From NCBI GenBank assembly GCA_036123135.1, contig JAZADZ010000122.1:1-21581 (forward strand): DNA of 21,581 nucleotides. Direction: 5' to 3'. Shown here piece by piece: positions 1-8,170 of the stretch (positions are counted from its first letter, which is position 1; each line of letters begins with the position of its first letter). Below the pieces are notes generated by a model that saw only the letters and a program-made list of their open reading frames with translations, ran no database searches and had not been told where the DNA came from. Source of the stretch: GCA-2716065 sp036123135 (lineage in GTDB: Bacteria > Bacteroidota > Bacteroidia > Flavobacteriales_D > Parvicellaceae). The translations under genes and the position numbers were made by a program.

Positions 1-75
1 CAAAGTAGCAAATTACAGAGATTATTAGCAATTATTGTACTATGAATTTATTAACACTCACCAATAAATTTTAAT

Positions 76-897
76 ATGGCATTCAACAAAATCACTGAAA
101 GTGAATCATTACATACTAATCTTGAGCAGCTTTCTACAAAAGAACTATTGATAAACATCAACAAGGAAGATAAAAAAGTAGCCAATGCAGTATTAGCTGT
201 CATTCCAAAAATTAACGATTTAATCAAAGCCATTCTTCCAAAGATGGAGCAAGGCGGCCGCTTGTTTTACATTGGAGCAGGAACTAGTGGAAGGTTAGGA
301 ATTTTGGACGCTAGTGAATGCCCTCCAACATTTGGAGTCCCATTTGAAATGGTTGTTGGATTAATTGCTGGTGGTGATGGTGCAATTCGAAAAGCTGTTG
401 AATTTGCAGAAGACAACCCAAAACAAGGCTGGGAGGATCTTAAAGAGTATCAAATTGGAACATTAGATACAGTTGTAGGTATTGCCGCCTCTGGTACTAC
501 ACCATATGTTGTTGGTGCATTAAAGAATTGTAATGAAAATAATATTTTAACAGCCGCTATAACCTGTAATCCTGGAAGTCCGATTGCTAAAGAAGCCATT
601 TTCCCTATTGTTCCTGTCGTAGGTCCAGAATTTGTAACTGGGAGTACGAGGATGAAATCAGGTACTGCTCAGAAAATGATTTTAAATATGATTTCAACCA
701 CGCTCATGATCCAGCTCGGCAGAGTCAAAGGAAACAAAATGGTAGATATGCAACTTAGCAATAATAAATTGGTTGAAAGAGGAATAAAGATGATAATAGA
801 TCAAACTCAATTGAGCTATGAAGATGCAAAAAAATATTTGGCGGACTTTGGGAATGTTAGAGATGCACTGAATTCAATTCATAAAAGAACTAAATAG
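76..897 (+). CDS. murQ: N-acetylmuramic acid 6-phosphate etherase (MurQ)
   Basis: A cytoplasmic SIS-fold lyase that cleaves the lactyl ether of MurNAc-6-phosphate to give GlcNAc-6-phosphate and D-lactate in peptidoglycan recycling. At 273 residues it is close to the usual family length. Visible motifs are the sugar-phosphate-binding GAGTSGRLG (67-75), then LDASECPPTFG with Glu81, AEDN with Glu112, and GSTRMKSGTAQK (189-200). The 31-residue spacing of Glu81 and Glu112 equals that of the two catalytic glutamates described for the E. coli enzyme (Glu83/Glu114, from memory). The ATG start fits the family N-terminus. The gene stands alone on this strand, and its last 8 bases overlap tail-to-tail with the lipoprotein gene on the other strand. 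An AT-rich inverted repeat (8-base arms at 45-52 and 63-70) lies just before the start, with no known role. No MurNAc kinase or transporter gene is nearby. Confidence 0.96.
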   Translation: MAFNKITESESLHTNLEQLSTKELLININKEDKKVANAVLAVIPKINDLIKAILPKMEQGGRLFYIGAGTSGRLGILDASECPPTFGVPFEMVVGLIAGGDGAIRKAVEFAEDNPKQGWEDLKEYQIGTLDTVVGIAASGTTPYVVGALKNCNENNILTAAITCNPGSPIAKEAIFPIVPVVGPEFVTGSTRMKSGTAQKMILNMISTTLMIQLGRVKGNKMVDMQLSNNKLVERGIKMIIDQTQLSYEDAKKYLADFGNVRDALNSIHKRTK

Positions 898-2536
898 TAA
901 GTTCGAAAGGTGTATTTTTTGAAAACTCTTGCAACGTTGTTTCCAATAAAATCTTTAGTGAATTTTCCTTAACGTTTTCAAATGTAATTTCAAAAGAAGC
1001 ATTTGTGTTATCTGCTTTGTATTCGATAGACTTAAATAGTAATAAAATTTCAGTTGTTGAATTTCCAAATTCATTTTCAAGGTACTTCTTAAACGAATTA
1101 GGAAGTTGAGAAGTATCGGTTACAATGTGACCATATGCAGGAGCTGTAAGTTCAGTTGTCTTTGGAAAAGATGTCAATCTTCCGTTTTGATTGATAACAT
1201 CTAGCACCAGTTCAGAAGAGCTCAAAAACAATACTTTATTTTTAACTAAAGCTGAGATTTCTTCATTGATAGAATAAATATTTCCTTTGGAGAAATTAGG
1301 ATTGTTGGCATTTAGCAGGTCTATAATAGCACTGGTATCGTATAGTGAAAAAGAGAGCAAATAAGAAAAAGAATACGTAGATTTTAAATCATCATAATTG
1401 TCTAAATAATCGTAAAATTCCTCTTCAGAAACATCGTCAAAAAAACCATCGTCTTGGTCGCCAAAGGGATCAAAATCATTTTCAATATTATCGGAATTGA
1501 ATTCAATATCAATTAAAGAGAAGGAGCATTCTCCAGTAAAAATGTCACTCAAATCAGCAAGTTGAAGGTCAAAGGGAGCCAAAAATAAATCGAGCTCAGC
1601 GTATAAATCTGCATATTGATTTTTCAAAGTTGAATTATTGACCAATGCATCAAGGTTAAAATTTCCAAAAAAGAAAGAAATCAATTTTTCGTTTGATGTT
1701 AGATAATCAAAAAAAGTACTGCTCAAAGGTTTATCCTTGAAGAGAACGATTTTATTTTTTTCGTCTGAAATAAAATCCGCACTTAGCTCAATCTTACCTT
1801 CTAAAAAATTTAGAGCAGTTATAATCTTTTCGGAAGAATTTGAATCGGTTTTTGGAGAGGTGTAATTAATACCAGAAATTGAAGCAACCATTTTTGAATA
1901 TGCGCTAAGGTAAATAAATGCATTTGCATCATCTTCTCTATCCAAAAAATCTGATAATCCATCCTGTTTTTTGGAAGAAATTGATTTTGAGTCTAATAAT
2001 TTTTTAAGGGTTTTTTTAGATGAAAAATTAACATCATTAACATTAGGTCCATTCATTAAACCAATTAAATGATTCTTATCCCATCCAAACACAACTCCTT
2101 GATTTGTGGATAGAAAATTATATTCGTCAACTTCCTTGGCACCTCCAAGCAAAAATTTTAAACTTTTGGACATTTTTTGCTCATCTAAAACATCCGCCAT
2201 AAAAAAGACATATTTTACAATAGCCATGGAATCTAAGGCAACAACAAAATGATTGTTTCCTTCGATTTGAAAACCTAGGTTTTCAGATTGCAACGTATTT
2301 TGAACATACATTGCCATCATTCCTTTGTATTGATCTGGAATGTAATCTGAATCCAATATAGCTGACTTATTAATGAGCTTTAAAAAATCAACTGAAGCAA
2401 CAATTGAAGGGTCTTCTTCAAGTGCATGTATTACATTCACTTTCCAATTCCCTTCAATATTTTTTTGGCAAGAAGAAAATAGCGCAACAATTAATGCAAT
2501 CGCCACTATACTTTTAAAAAAAGACTTAATAATCAT
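890..2536 (-). CDS. DUF4836-like lipoprotein with an acidic central segment
   Basis: A 548-residue predicted lipoprotein. The N-terminus is basic, followed by a hydrophobic stretch (about 5-21) and LFSSC with the likely lipidated Cys23, so it should be anchored in the envelope. The early segment with VASVDFLKLINKSAIL, a later F-rich region, and the overall size and composition resemble the Bacteroidetes DUF4836 family, whose function is unknown; this family call is made by eye and is tentative. Residues about 344-383 are extremely rich in Asp and Glu, with Phe and Tyr, which could bind cations or be a disordered linker. It starts 18 bases after the pgk stop on the same strand and has no promoter motif of its own that I can see, so it is probably co-transcribed with pgk. 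Its 3' end overlaps the murQ 3' end by 8 bases. Confidence 0.75.
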   Translation of the reverse strand: MIIKSFFKSIVAIALIVALFSSCQKNIEGNWKVNVIHALEEDPSIVASVDFLKLINKSAILDSDYIPDQYKGMMAMYVQNTLQSENLGFQIEGNNHFVVALDSMAIVKYVFFMADVLDEQKMSKSLKFLLGGAKEVDEYNFLSTNQGVVFGWDKNHLIGLMNGPNVNDVNFSSKKTLKKLLDSKSISSKKQDGLSDFLDREDDANAFIYLSAYSKMVASISGINYTSPKTDSNSSEKIITALNFLEGKIELSADFISDEKNKIVLFKDKPLSSTFFDYLTSNEKLISFFFGNFNLDALVNNSTLKNQYADLYAELDLFLAPFDLQLADLSDIFTGECSFSLIDIEFNSDNIENDFDPFGDQDDGFFDDVSEEEFYDYLDNYDDLKSTYSFSYLLSFSLYDTSAIIDLLNANNPNFSKGNIYSINEEISALVKNKVLFLSSSELVLDVINQNGRLTSFPKTTELTAPAYGHIVTDTSQLPNSFKKYLENEFGNSTTEILLLFKSIEYKADNTNASFEITFENVKENSLKILLETTLQEFSKNTPFELTI

Positions 2537-2554
2537 GTTGTTCTTTTTATGAAA

Positions 2555-3748
2555 TTAGTTTAAAATAGCCTTAATCCCTGGTAACTGTTTACCTTCTAAG
2601 TATTCAAGCATTGCACCACCTCCAGTTGAAACATGACTAACCTTATTCGTTAAGTTATATTTATTTACAGCTGCAACACTGTCTCCACCACCAACTAAAG
2701 AAAAGGCACCATTTTCTGTAGCAGCTGCAACTGCGAGTGCTACAGAAGCTGTTCCGTTTTGAAAATTTGATAATTCAAAAACCCCCATTGGACCGTTCCA
2801 TAAAATGAGTTTAGAGGATGCTATAATTTTTTGAAAAGACTTTATTGATTGTTTCCCAATATCCAAGCCCATCCAATTGTTGGGTATTTCACGAATATCT
2901 ACTGATTTTATTTGTGCATCATTTGAAAAGGAATTAGCAGCAATAGTATCTATTGGTAAATACAATTTTACGCCTTTCTTTTTAGCAGAGTTCATGATTT
3001 TAATTGCTACATTAAGAAAATCTGGTTCGAAAAGTGAATCTCCAATTTCTCCCCCATTTGCTTTTATAAAAGTATACGCCATCCCACCACCAATAATCAG
3101 GTGATCAACTTTGTCCAATAGCCTAGAAATAATTGATATTTTGGAAGAAACCTTGGCACCACCAACAATAGCAGTTAACGGTCGCTCATCGCTGTTCAAT
3201 ACTTTATTAACACTCTTTATTTCGTTTTCAATTAAATACCCAAATAGCTTGTTTTCAGTAGAGAATGAATCTGCAATTATTGCAGTTGAAGAATGCGCTC
3301 TGTGTGCTGTTCCGAAGGCATCATTGATAAAAACATCTCCATGTTTTGCCAGTTTTTTTGCAAAAGCAACATCACCTTCCTTTTCTTGTCTATGAAAACG
3401 TAAATTTTCAAGCAGCAATACTTCCCCAGCTAATAATTTTTTTGAACAGTCAAATGCCTCTTTTGAGATACAATCATCTACAAACTTAACAGCAACATTT
3501 AAAAGTTTTTCTATTCTTGAATGAATTAACTTTAGTGAAAACTTTGACTCAAAGCGATTGTCAGGCCTACCCATATGGGACATCAGTACAACACTACCAC
3601 CATCATTTAAAATTTTTTTAATTGTTGGAACAGCTAATCGAATTCTAGTTTCGTCCGAGACAACGTTATTTCGATAATTGAAAGGGACATTGAAATCTAC
3701 TCGAATTAAGGCTCTTTTACCATTAAAATCGTAATTATCTATTCGCAT
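2555..3748 (-). CDS. pgk: Phosphoglycerate kinase
   Basis: Glycolytic and gluconeogenic enzyme that transfers the acyl phosphate of 1,3-bisphosphoglycerate to ADP in the cytoplasm. The 397-residue length matches bacterial PGKs. Family motifs are in order: RVDFNVP (16-22), SHMGRP (57-62), ENLRFH, NDAFGTAHRAHSS, VGGAKVSSKI, LIIGGGMAYTF, LWNGPMGVFE and the C-terminal nucleotide loop GGGDSVAAV with STGGGAMLEYLEG. The reading frame stays open upstream to an ATG at 3823, but I chose the ATG at 3748: it gives the standard N-terminus, and a perfect TAnnTTTG -7 box lies 16 bases upstream, inside what would otherwise be coding sequence. The lipoprotein gene follows after 18 bases. The promoter region is shared with the divergent exoA gene. 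Confidence 0.97.
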   Translation of the reverse strand: MRIDNYDFNGKRALIRVDFNVPFNYRNNVVSDETRIRLAVPTIKKILNDGGSVVLMSHMGRPDNRFESKFSLKLIHSRIEKLLNVAVKFVDDCISKEAFDCSKKLLAGEVLLLENLRFHRQEKEGDVAFAKKLAKHGDVFINDAFGTAHRAHSSTAIIADSFSTENKLFGYLIENEIKSVNKVLNSDERPLTAIVGGAKVSSKISIISRLLDKVDHLIIGGGMAYTFIKANGGEIGDSLFEPDFLNVAIKIMNSAKKKGVKLYLPIDTIAANSFSNDAQIKSVDIREIPNNWMGLDIGKQSIKSFQKIIASSKLILWNGPMGVFELSNFQNGTASVALAVAAATENGAFSLVGGGDSVAAVNKYNLTNKVSHVSTGGGAMLEYLEGKQLPGIKAILN

Positions 3749-3763
3749 ACAATTAATTTGTGG

Positions 3764-3771
3764 CAAATATA
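3764..3771 (-). promoter_or_regulatory. Bacteroidetes-type -7 box for pgk
   Basis: Read on the minus strand this is TATATTTG, an exact match to the Bacteroidetes primary-sigma -7 consensus TAnnTTTG. It ends 15 bases before the pgk ATG at 3748, implying a very short leader. I see no strong -33 TTG at the expected spacing, so the call rests on the -7 element and its position. Confidence 0.5.
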
Positions 3772-3831
3772 GAGTAAATATATAGTTTAGAAACCGAGAT
3801 TTTCTTAATATTAAAGTATGCATTAAGTTCT

Positions 3832-3839
3832 TAATTTTG
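3832..3839 (+). promoter_or_regulatory. Bacteroidetes-type -7 box for exoA
   Basis: TAATTTTG matches TAnnTTTG exactly and ends 31 bases before the exoA ATG. Together with the pgk box on the opposite strand it makes this a divergent promoter region. The -33 element is not obvious. Confidence 0.4.
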
Positions 3840-3870
3840 GAACGTAACGTAATCTAAATAAATCGAAAGT

Positions 3871-4629
3871 ATGAGACTAATTTCATGGAATTTAAACGGC
3901 ATTCGAGCTGTTGCGAAAAAGGGTCTAATAGAAAAAATTTATTCGATGAATCCAGATGTAATTGGATTTCAAGAAACCAAGGCTCAGAATGATCAAGTTC
4001 GAGAAGCTTTATTTGGAATTGATGGATATGAAATTTTCTCCAACAGCGCAGAGAAAAAAGGATACAGTGGTACTGCAATTTTATCCAAAAAAAAACCAAT
4101 CAGTTTTCAAAATGGAATTGGGATAGAAGAATTTGACAACGAAGGAAGGGTTCTCACATGTGAATTTGAAGAATTTTATTTTGTTACTGTATACGTTCCG
4201 AACAGCGGAGGTCAATTACTTCGTTTGGATTATAGAATATCTTGGGATAAGGCATTTTTACAGTTTCTCAAAAATTTAGAGCGTTCTAAACCGGTTATCG
4301 TTTGTGGTGATTTTAATGTTGCTCACCAACCCATTGATTTGAAAAATCCAAAAGCGAATTACAATAAATCTGCTGGATACATGCAACAAGAAATTGATGG
4401 ATTAGACAATTATCTAAATTCAGGATTTATAGACACCTACAGGGAATTCCATCCTGACTCCATTGCTTATTCATGGTGGAGTTACAGATTCAATGCAAGG
4501 GCAAAAAACATTGGATGGAGAATTGATTATTTTTTGAGTTCTAATTCGATTAAGAATCAAATTAAGGACGCATTTATACTGGATCAAATGATGGGTTCGG
4601 ATCATTGTCCTGTGGGAATAGAAATGTAG
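3871..4629 (+). CDS. xth: Exodeoxyribonuclease III / AP endonuclease (ExoA/Xth family)
   Basis: A 252-residue member of the exonuclease III branch of the endonuclease/exonuclease/phosphatase fold. It nicks DNA at abasic sites and resects 3' ends in base-excision repair. It opens MRLISWNLNGIRA, with the metal-binding Glu35 in GFQETKAQ, VYVPNSGG around Tyr109, CGDFNVAH with Asp147 and Asn149, and the terminal GSDHCPVGIEM with the Asp244-His245 pair. All expected catalytic residues are present and the length is normal. The stop codon directly abuts, without any gap, the last codon of the convergent gene on the other strand. The upstream region carries its own -7 motif. Confidence 0.95.
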   Translation: MRLISWNLNGIRAVAKKGLIEKIYSMNPDVIGFQETKAQNDQVREALFGIDGYEIFSNSAEKKGYSGTAILSKKKPISFQNGIGIEEFDNEGRVLTCEFEEFYFVTVYVPNSGGQLLRLDYRISWDKAFLQFLKNLERSKPVIVCGDFNVAHQPIDLKNPKANYNKSAGYMQQEIDGLDNYLNSGFIDTYREFHPDSIAYSWWSYRFNARAKNIGWRIDYFLSSNSIKNQIKDAFILDQMMGSDHCPVGIEM

Positions 4630-5295
4630 TTACTTCACTGCTTTTTCCTTATCCTTAACTGCCTGAACAACCTTTGATTGGCTTTCGATTTCTTTCTTCT
4701 TGTTTTCTTGATTTTTCAAATTTTCTTTAATATCATCTTTAGCCTTTTCAATGCTTTTTTCCCAATTGGTTATATCCTTCTCGAGCTTATCTTTTTGTTT
4801 TACTAAATCATCAAATTGTTTTTGAATATCAGTTTGTTTTTTCTCCTCTTGTTTTAAAATTCCTCTAATGCCCTCTTTTGTTGCGTCCACAGCAAATTTA
4901 TAGATGGTCGATTTCATATATTTGGCTTTATCGGAATGTTCAGAAGAAGATAAAAATGCTCCGCCTAAATCAAAGGCAATAGAGAGTTGAACATCATCAT
5001 CATTTTCAACTGCAATTGAGTAAATATCAAATGTATTCTCACCCATAGCTTTTACTTTAGCATCGTCTCCTTTCATTTCATTTTTCTTAGACGAAACATT
5101 AGCCTTCATATCTTTCATTGTTTTTTTCCATAATTTTTCAACCTCCTTCTTGGAAAGTTCGTAAATAGGAACAGTGAATGAATTGTAATTTCCGTCGTTG
5201 AATTTTACTGACTTTTCGGAAACGGAAATTTTGTATTGTGAAAAAAAGGAGGTGCCAATTGAAATTAAAACAGAAAATAAAATTAGTCTGAACAT
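4630..5295 (-). CDS. Secreted protein of unknown function with C-terminal coiled coil
   Basis: I do not recognise a family. The 221-residue product begins with a short basic start and a hydrophobic segment (about 3-18), ending near SFFSQ, a plausible Sec signal peptide, so it is probably periplasmic. Residues about 25-145 form a mixed globular part containing KLWKKTMKDMKANVSSKKNE and YSIAVENDDDVQLSIAFDLGGAFL, similar in style to small Bacteroidetes proteins that pair a sheet domain with a helix. Residues about 148-221 are almost entirely Lys, Glu, Asp and Gln with regularly spaced hydrophobics (QKQFDDLVKQKDKLEKD), a clear long coiled coil. It sits 70 bases after the next upstream small secreted gene, and the two may be co-transcribed. 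It ends flush with exoA. Confidence 0.7.
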   Translation of the reverse strand: MFRLILFSVLISIGTSFFSQYKISVSEKSVKFNDGNYNSFTVPIYELSKKEVEKLWKKTMKDMKANVSSKKNEMKGDDAKVKAMGENTFDIYSIAVENDDDVQLSIAFDLGGAFLSSSEHSDKAKYMKSTIYKFAVDATKEGIRGILKQEEKKQTDIQKQFDDLVKQKDKLEKDITNWEKSIEKAKDDIKENLKNQENKKKEIESQSKVVQAVKDKEKAVK

Positions 5296-5365
5296 AATAT
5301 AGAAATTATTTTACCACATAAATATGGGGAAATAAAATCTAAAATAGAAGGATGAACAACCTAAA

Positions 5366-5800
5366 TTAAAATGGAGACCTTAATTCTTCTTGTTGAAAAG
5401 TAAAATTCATTGTGTTGGGCTTTTTCTCTTTACAATCGTTTTTGTATAAGAAAAATTCAAAATTTGTGATGCTTGTGATTAAATTTCCTTTAATGCTTAC
5501 ATCTTTGTATCCATCTTTTAGGGCAATTATTTCAACATTTTTATTATTATCGGCGACATATTTACAGTTTATTGAAGCCATTCCATTTTCATCGGTAAAG
5601 GTTTCGCCTAAGTGTCTCTTATCTTGCATTATTTTTACTAAAACATTTCCTATAGGATCGCCTGTGTTAGTTGTGACCTTTACCTTAATTTTGGAGGTGG
5701 TAACTTTATCATAAATAATTTTGGATTCTGAAGTAGAAATTTCTGAATTCGTAACACCAGTTCCAAACAGGAACGAAAGGGATAGCAATAAGATTTTCAT
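5366..5800 (-). CDS. Small secreted protein with carboxypeptidase-regulatory/Ig-like beta domain
   Basis: A 144-residue product with a hydrophobic N-terminal signal (about 2-17). Residues about 37-105 (KIKVKVTTNTGDPIGNVLV, then TFTDENGMASI and ALKDGYKDVSIKG) show the pattern of CarboxypepD_reg-like or bacterial Ig-like beta-sandwich domains: a 'G.PI.nv.V' strand, a 'T.DenG.a' turn and a 'GY' strand. Such domains are usually structural or binding modules. Two cysteines (in INCKYV and NDCKEKK) could form a disulphide after export. No enzyme motif is visible. The neighbouring downstream gene is also a small secreted protein, 70 bases away. I infer an envelope role and cannot name a function. Confidence 0.65.
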   Translation of the reverse strand: MKILLLSLSFLFGTGVTNSEISTSESKIIYDKVTTSKIKVKVTTNTGDPIGNVLVKIMQDKRHLGETFTDENGMASINCKYVADNNKNVEIIALKDGYKDVSIKGNLITSITNFEFFLYKNDCKEKKPNTMNFTFQQEELRSPF

Positions 5801-5918
5801 TGTGTGGGGTTTAAGGGGTTAAACTAGCATAAATCGTTGTTTATTGTAAGACGATGTATGTTTAAAATAGTTGTTTCTCTTTCAAGGTAATAAGATTTAT
5901 TGGTTTTAAAAAATGTCT

Positions 5919-6416
5919 TTAGATTTTTTTTACCCAACCTTCTAGTTTAGATTTTTTGAGCGCATTGTTTGCCAACGTCCTCGACTCATGTGCGCTTAGA
6001 ACAACATAATTAAAGCTTTCCATTGTAAACAAGTAACACTGATCATTAACCTTTGATTTTAGCTTAGCTAAAAATGAATTAGCATTAGAGCGTTCTCTAA
6101 ATGTGCCTAAAACAACTATATATTTTGGTGTAAAATCCTTGTGTTTTGACTTAGATGAAATGCTCTTTTCGTCTTCAAAATTAAAGTTGATTTTAATGGA
6201 GTCCTTGGATGGTACATCATTCAAATTTGTTTCTTCCTGGACAACAGTGGTTTTATCATTTGGTAAAGAGGAATTAATTTGTTTTAAGTTATCTTGAAAA
6301 GCTACAGTTTGGTTTTCAACTGATGTTGGTACTAAATTTTTGGTCGAAAGAAAAAGTAAGAACCCACCACAGACTACTAAAATTAAGCCGGAAACTATGT
6401 AAATCTTATTCTTCAA
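5919..6416 (-). CDS. SPOR-domain membrane protein, TTG start
   Basis: A 165-residue bitopic protein with one transmembrane helix (about 5-24), a Ser/Thr/Asn-rich linker (25-90) and a C-terminal domain (about 95-165) reading KYIVVLGTFRERSNANSFLAKL and later YVVLSAHESRTLANNAL. This is the characteristic SPOR pattern of two 'v..G.f....nA..f...l' repeats. SPOR domains bind denuded peptidoglycan glycans, often at division sites. The only usable start is a TTG at 6414-6416: an in-frame stop lies immediately before it and there is no ATG before the TM segment. The start overlaps the last 11 bases of the PPIase gene, so it is the third gene of the J-domain/PPIase operon and probably depends on translational coupling. 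Confidence 0.8.
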   Translation of the reverse strand: MKNKIYIVSGLILVVCGGFLLFLSTKNLVPTSVENQTVAFQDNLKQINSSLPNDKTTVVQEETNLNDVPSKDSIKINFNFEDEKSISSKSKHKDFTPKYIVVLGTFRERSNANSFLAKLKSKVNDQCYLFTMESFNYVVLSAHESRTLANNALKKSKLEGWVKKI

Positions 6417-7233
6417 TTATGGAAATATCTAGTTTAATATTTTCAAGAGGACGATCCTGAGCATCGGTTAAAACAGTATTAATTTTATCGACAACATTCA
6501 TCCCTGAAATCACCTCACCAAAAACAGTGTAATCACCATCTAAATGAGGATTACCTCCATGTTTACGGTAAATTTTACGTTTAGATTCATCAATTTTAAT
6601 AGAGTAGATTTCCTCCAATCGGTTCATATAATCGTCGCTTATTTTTCCTTTTTGTACAATAAAAAAATTATAGGGACTTGAATTTTTATTGAATCTTTTT
6701 GGATCCTTGAAGTATTGTTCTTGCACTGCCATAGAAAGTGCTCCTCTTTTATGAACGTATTTTTCATTAATTTCTGATGGAACTCTGTAACTACCAATTT
6801 TTGCCATTTTATGAAAAACATTGTCTCTGTCACTGTTCCCTCCTTGAATCATAAAATTCCTTATTACTCGATAAAAAAGGGTGTTCTTAAAAAACCCTTT
6901 TTTTACAAGCATTATAAAATTTGCTCTGTGCAAAGGAGTTTCTTCATACAATCTCAATCGAATTTTACCATACTTTGTTGAGATTTCAACTATACTTTCT
7001 TTGTGTTCTTTTCCATATTGAGTTAGTTTATCTACCACATTTTTATTAGTAATTAAATTGGATATGTTGGTACTAATTTTTTCATTGTTGGAATTATTGG
7101 TTGTGTCAACTTGCTGAACAGTAATTGTACTTTTTTTTAAAGGTTTAAATTCTAATTGGGTAGGATAATCATCGTCACAACAAACAAATGAGTAAATAAC
7201 AGTACATAATGCTATTGCTGTTTTATAGTTCAT
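6406..7233 (-). CDS. Cyclophilin-type peptidyl-prolyl cis-trans isomerase lipoprotein
   Basis: A 275-residue predicted lipoprotein. The hydrophobic signal ends FVCC, so Cys18 or Cys19 is likely lipidated; it is followed by DDDY, an acidic stretch like Bacteroidetes surface-lipoprotein export signals. After a Ser/Asn/Thr linker, the cyclophilin domain (about 80-275) shows STKYGKIRLRLYEETP, LFYRVIRNFMIQGG (Arg122, Phe127, Gln130), RGALSMA, SPYNFFIV and HLDGDYTVFGEV. It carries the extra insert before HLDG (about 200-228) often seen in Bacteroidetes forms. It probably isomerises prolyl bonds in exported proteins. The ATG at 7233 was chosen over an upstream in-frame GTG at 7299 because it gives a proper signal peptide and forms an ATGA overlap with the stop of the upstream J-domain gene, typical of translational coupling. 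Confidence 0.9.
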   Translation of the reverse strand: MNYKTAIALCTVIYSFVCCDDDYPTQLEFKPLKKSTITVQQVDTTNNSNNEKISTNISNLITNKNVVDKLTQYGKEHKESIVEISTKYGKIRLRLYEETPLHRANFIMLVKKGFFKNTLFYRVIRNFMIQGGNSDRDNVFHKMAKIGSYRVPSEINEKYVHKRGALSMAVQEQYFKDPKRFNKNSSPYNFFIVQKGKISDDYMNRLEEIYSIKIDESKRKIYRKHGGNPHLDGDYTVFGEVISGMNVVDKINTVLTDAQDRPLENIKLDISIIEE

Positions 7234-8090
7234 TGTGTTAAAACAATTAATAAAATAAAAAATCCAAAAAGAGCTGCGTAAGTTAAAACATAAGAGCACA
7301 TAATATGAAGCGAGTTTGGCCCCCAGGAAGCCAACGTTACTATTGGAAGAGAGAATATTGTTACAAAAAAATAAAACATCACATAAAATGAACCCTTATT
7401 AAAATAAGCAGTACTATTATAACTATTAAAACAATTTAAATACAAGACTTGTCCAAAAACAGCAGACTTATCTAAAGCAAATAATTTGTTATCAGCGGAA
7501 AAATTACACACTGAATTTACCATTCTTAAGTCATCAATATCTGTTGAAAAAATCAATTTTTCTGCATCGTTCTTGATATTGGTGAATGTTAAATCATACA
7601 AACCTGAATCGTTATTGTACATCTTTTTATTTAATAACACCTGTACTGAATTATGCGGAATAAGACAGTAATCTAAGACAAATAGAAAAGACATGAGAGT
7701 ACTTAAAATACTAACTAAAAGAGAGACTTTTCGCATAGGCGATTTGGAGAGCTGAATGTATGATATTTGATTTATTCTGGCTTCTCGAATGTTTTTTAGT
7801 TTGGCATAATTTCTAGCCCATTCCATTTTTCTTTCCAAATCATCTTTAGAAATTGTTGCATTGGATTGTTTTTTCTTGGACTTAGATCTAGGAGACTTTG
7901 GATAAATTGCAATTTGTTCATCTTCAGATAAATGAGCATAGGCCTCATTAATTAATATAAACTTTTCGTGAGCTTTTTTGCTTTGATTTTTATCTGGATG
8001 ATAAAGTTTAGCTAATTTTCTATACGCTTTTTTTATGCGTTCTTTAGACGCTCCAACTGGCAACCCCAATGTTCTGTAATGTTTTTCCAA
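7230..8090 (-). CDS. Membrane-anchored J-domain (DnaJ-like) protein, TTG start
   Basis: A 286-residue protein with an N-terminal J domain (about 3-60): HYRTLGLPVGASKERIKKAY, the invariant HPD at 31-33, then KFILINEAY. It is followed by a basic linker and three predicted membrane segments (about 121-143, 233-256 and 260-284). The J domain should face the cytoplasm and recruit DnaK/Hsp70 to the membrane. There is no Gly/Phe region, zinc finger or client-binding C-domain, so it is a type III J protein. The start is a TTG: no in-frame ATG lies between it and the upstream stop, and the J domain begins right there. It leads a three-gene operon with an exported PPIase and a SPOR protein, suggesting a job in envelope-protein folding or cell-wall maintenance. 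Confidence 0.85.
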   Translation of the reverse strand: MEKHYRTLGLPVGASKERIKKAYRKLAKLYHPDKNQSKKAHEKFILINEAYAHLSEDEQIAIYPKSPRSKSKKKQSNATISKDDLERKMEWARNYAKLKNIREARINQISYIQLSKSPMRKVSLLVSILSTLMSFLFVLDYCLIPHNSVQVLLNKKMYNNDSGLYDLTFTNIKNDAEKLIFSTDIDDLRMVNSVCNFSADNKLFALDKSAVFGQVLYLNCFNSYNSTAYFNKGSFYVMFYFFVTIFSLPIVTLASWGPNSLHIMCSYVLTYAALFGFFILLIVLTQ

Positions 8091-8170
8091 AAAGCTTAAT
8101 TTTCAGTGCTAAACTTAAATTAATTTTAATCCTTTGCCAAAAATTGTTAAACCATAAGAACGGTTATAAC

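Noticed and set aside
45..70. AT-rich inverted repeat before murQ as a regulatory hairpin
   Set aside because: It consists only of A/T pairs in an AT-rich genome, with no T tract or known operator, so chance is likely.
3111..3395. Open frame opposite pgk
   Set aside because: It lies entirely antisense to a strongly conserved gene, with low-complexity composition typical of a shadow frame.
3749..3823. N-terminal extension of phosphoglycerate kinase from an upstream ATG
   Set aside because: The extension is not PGK-like and covers a perfect TAnnTTTG promoter box; the internal ATG at 3748 gives the normal 397-residue protein.
5412..5714. 100-residue frame opposite the small Ig-like secreted gene
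   Set aside because: It has no start context or recognisable domain; the opposite strand has a signal peptide and a beta-domain pattern.
7234..7299. GTG start 22 codons upstream for the PPIase lipoprotein
   Set aside because: The added residues lie inside the J-domain gene; the ATG at 7233 begins a proper lipoprotein signal and an ATGA coupling overlap.
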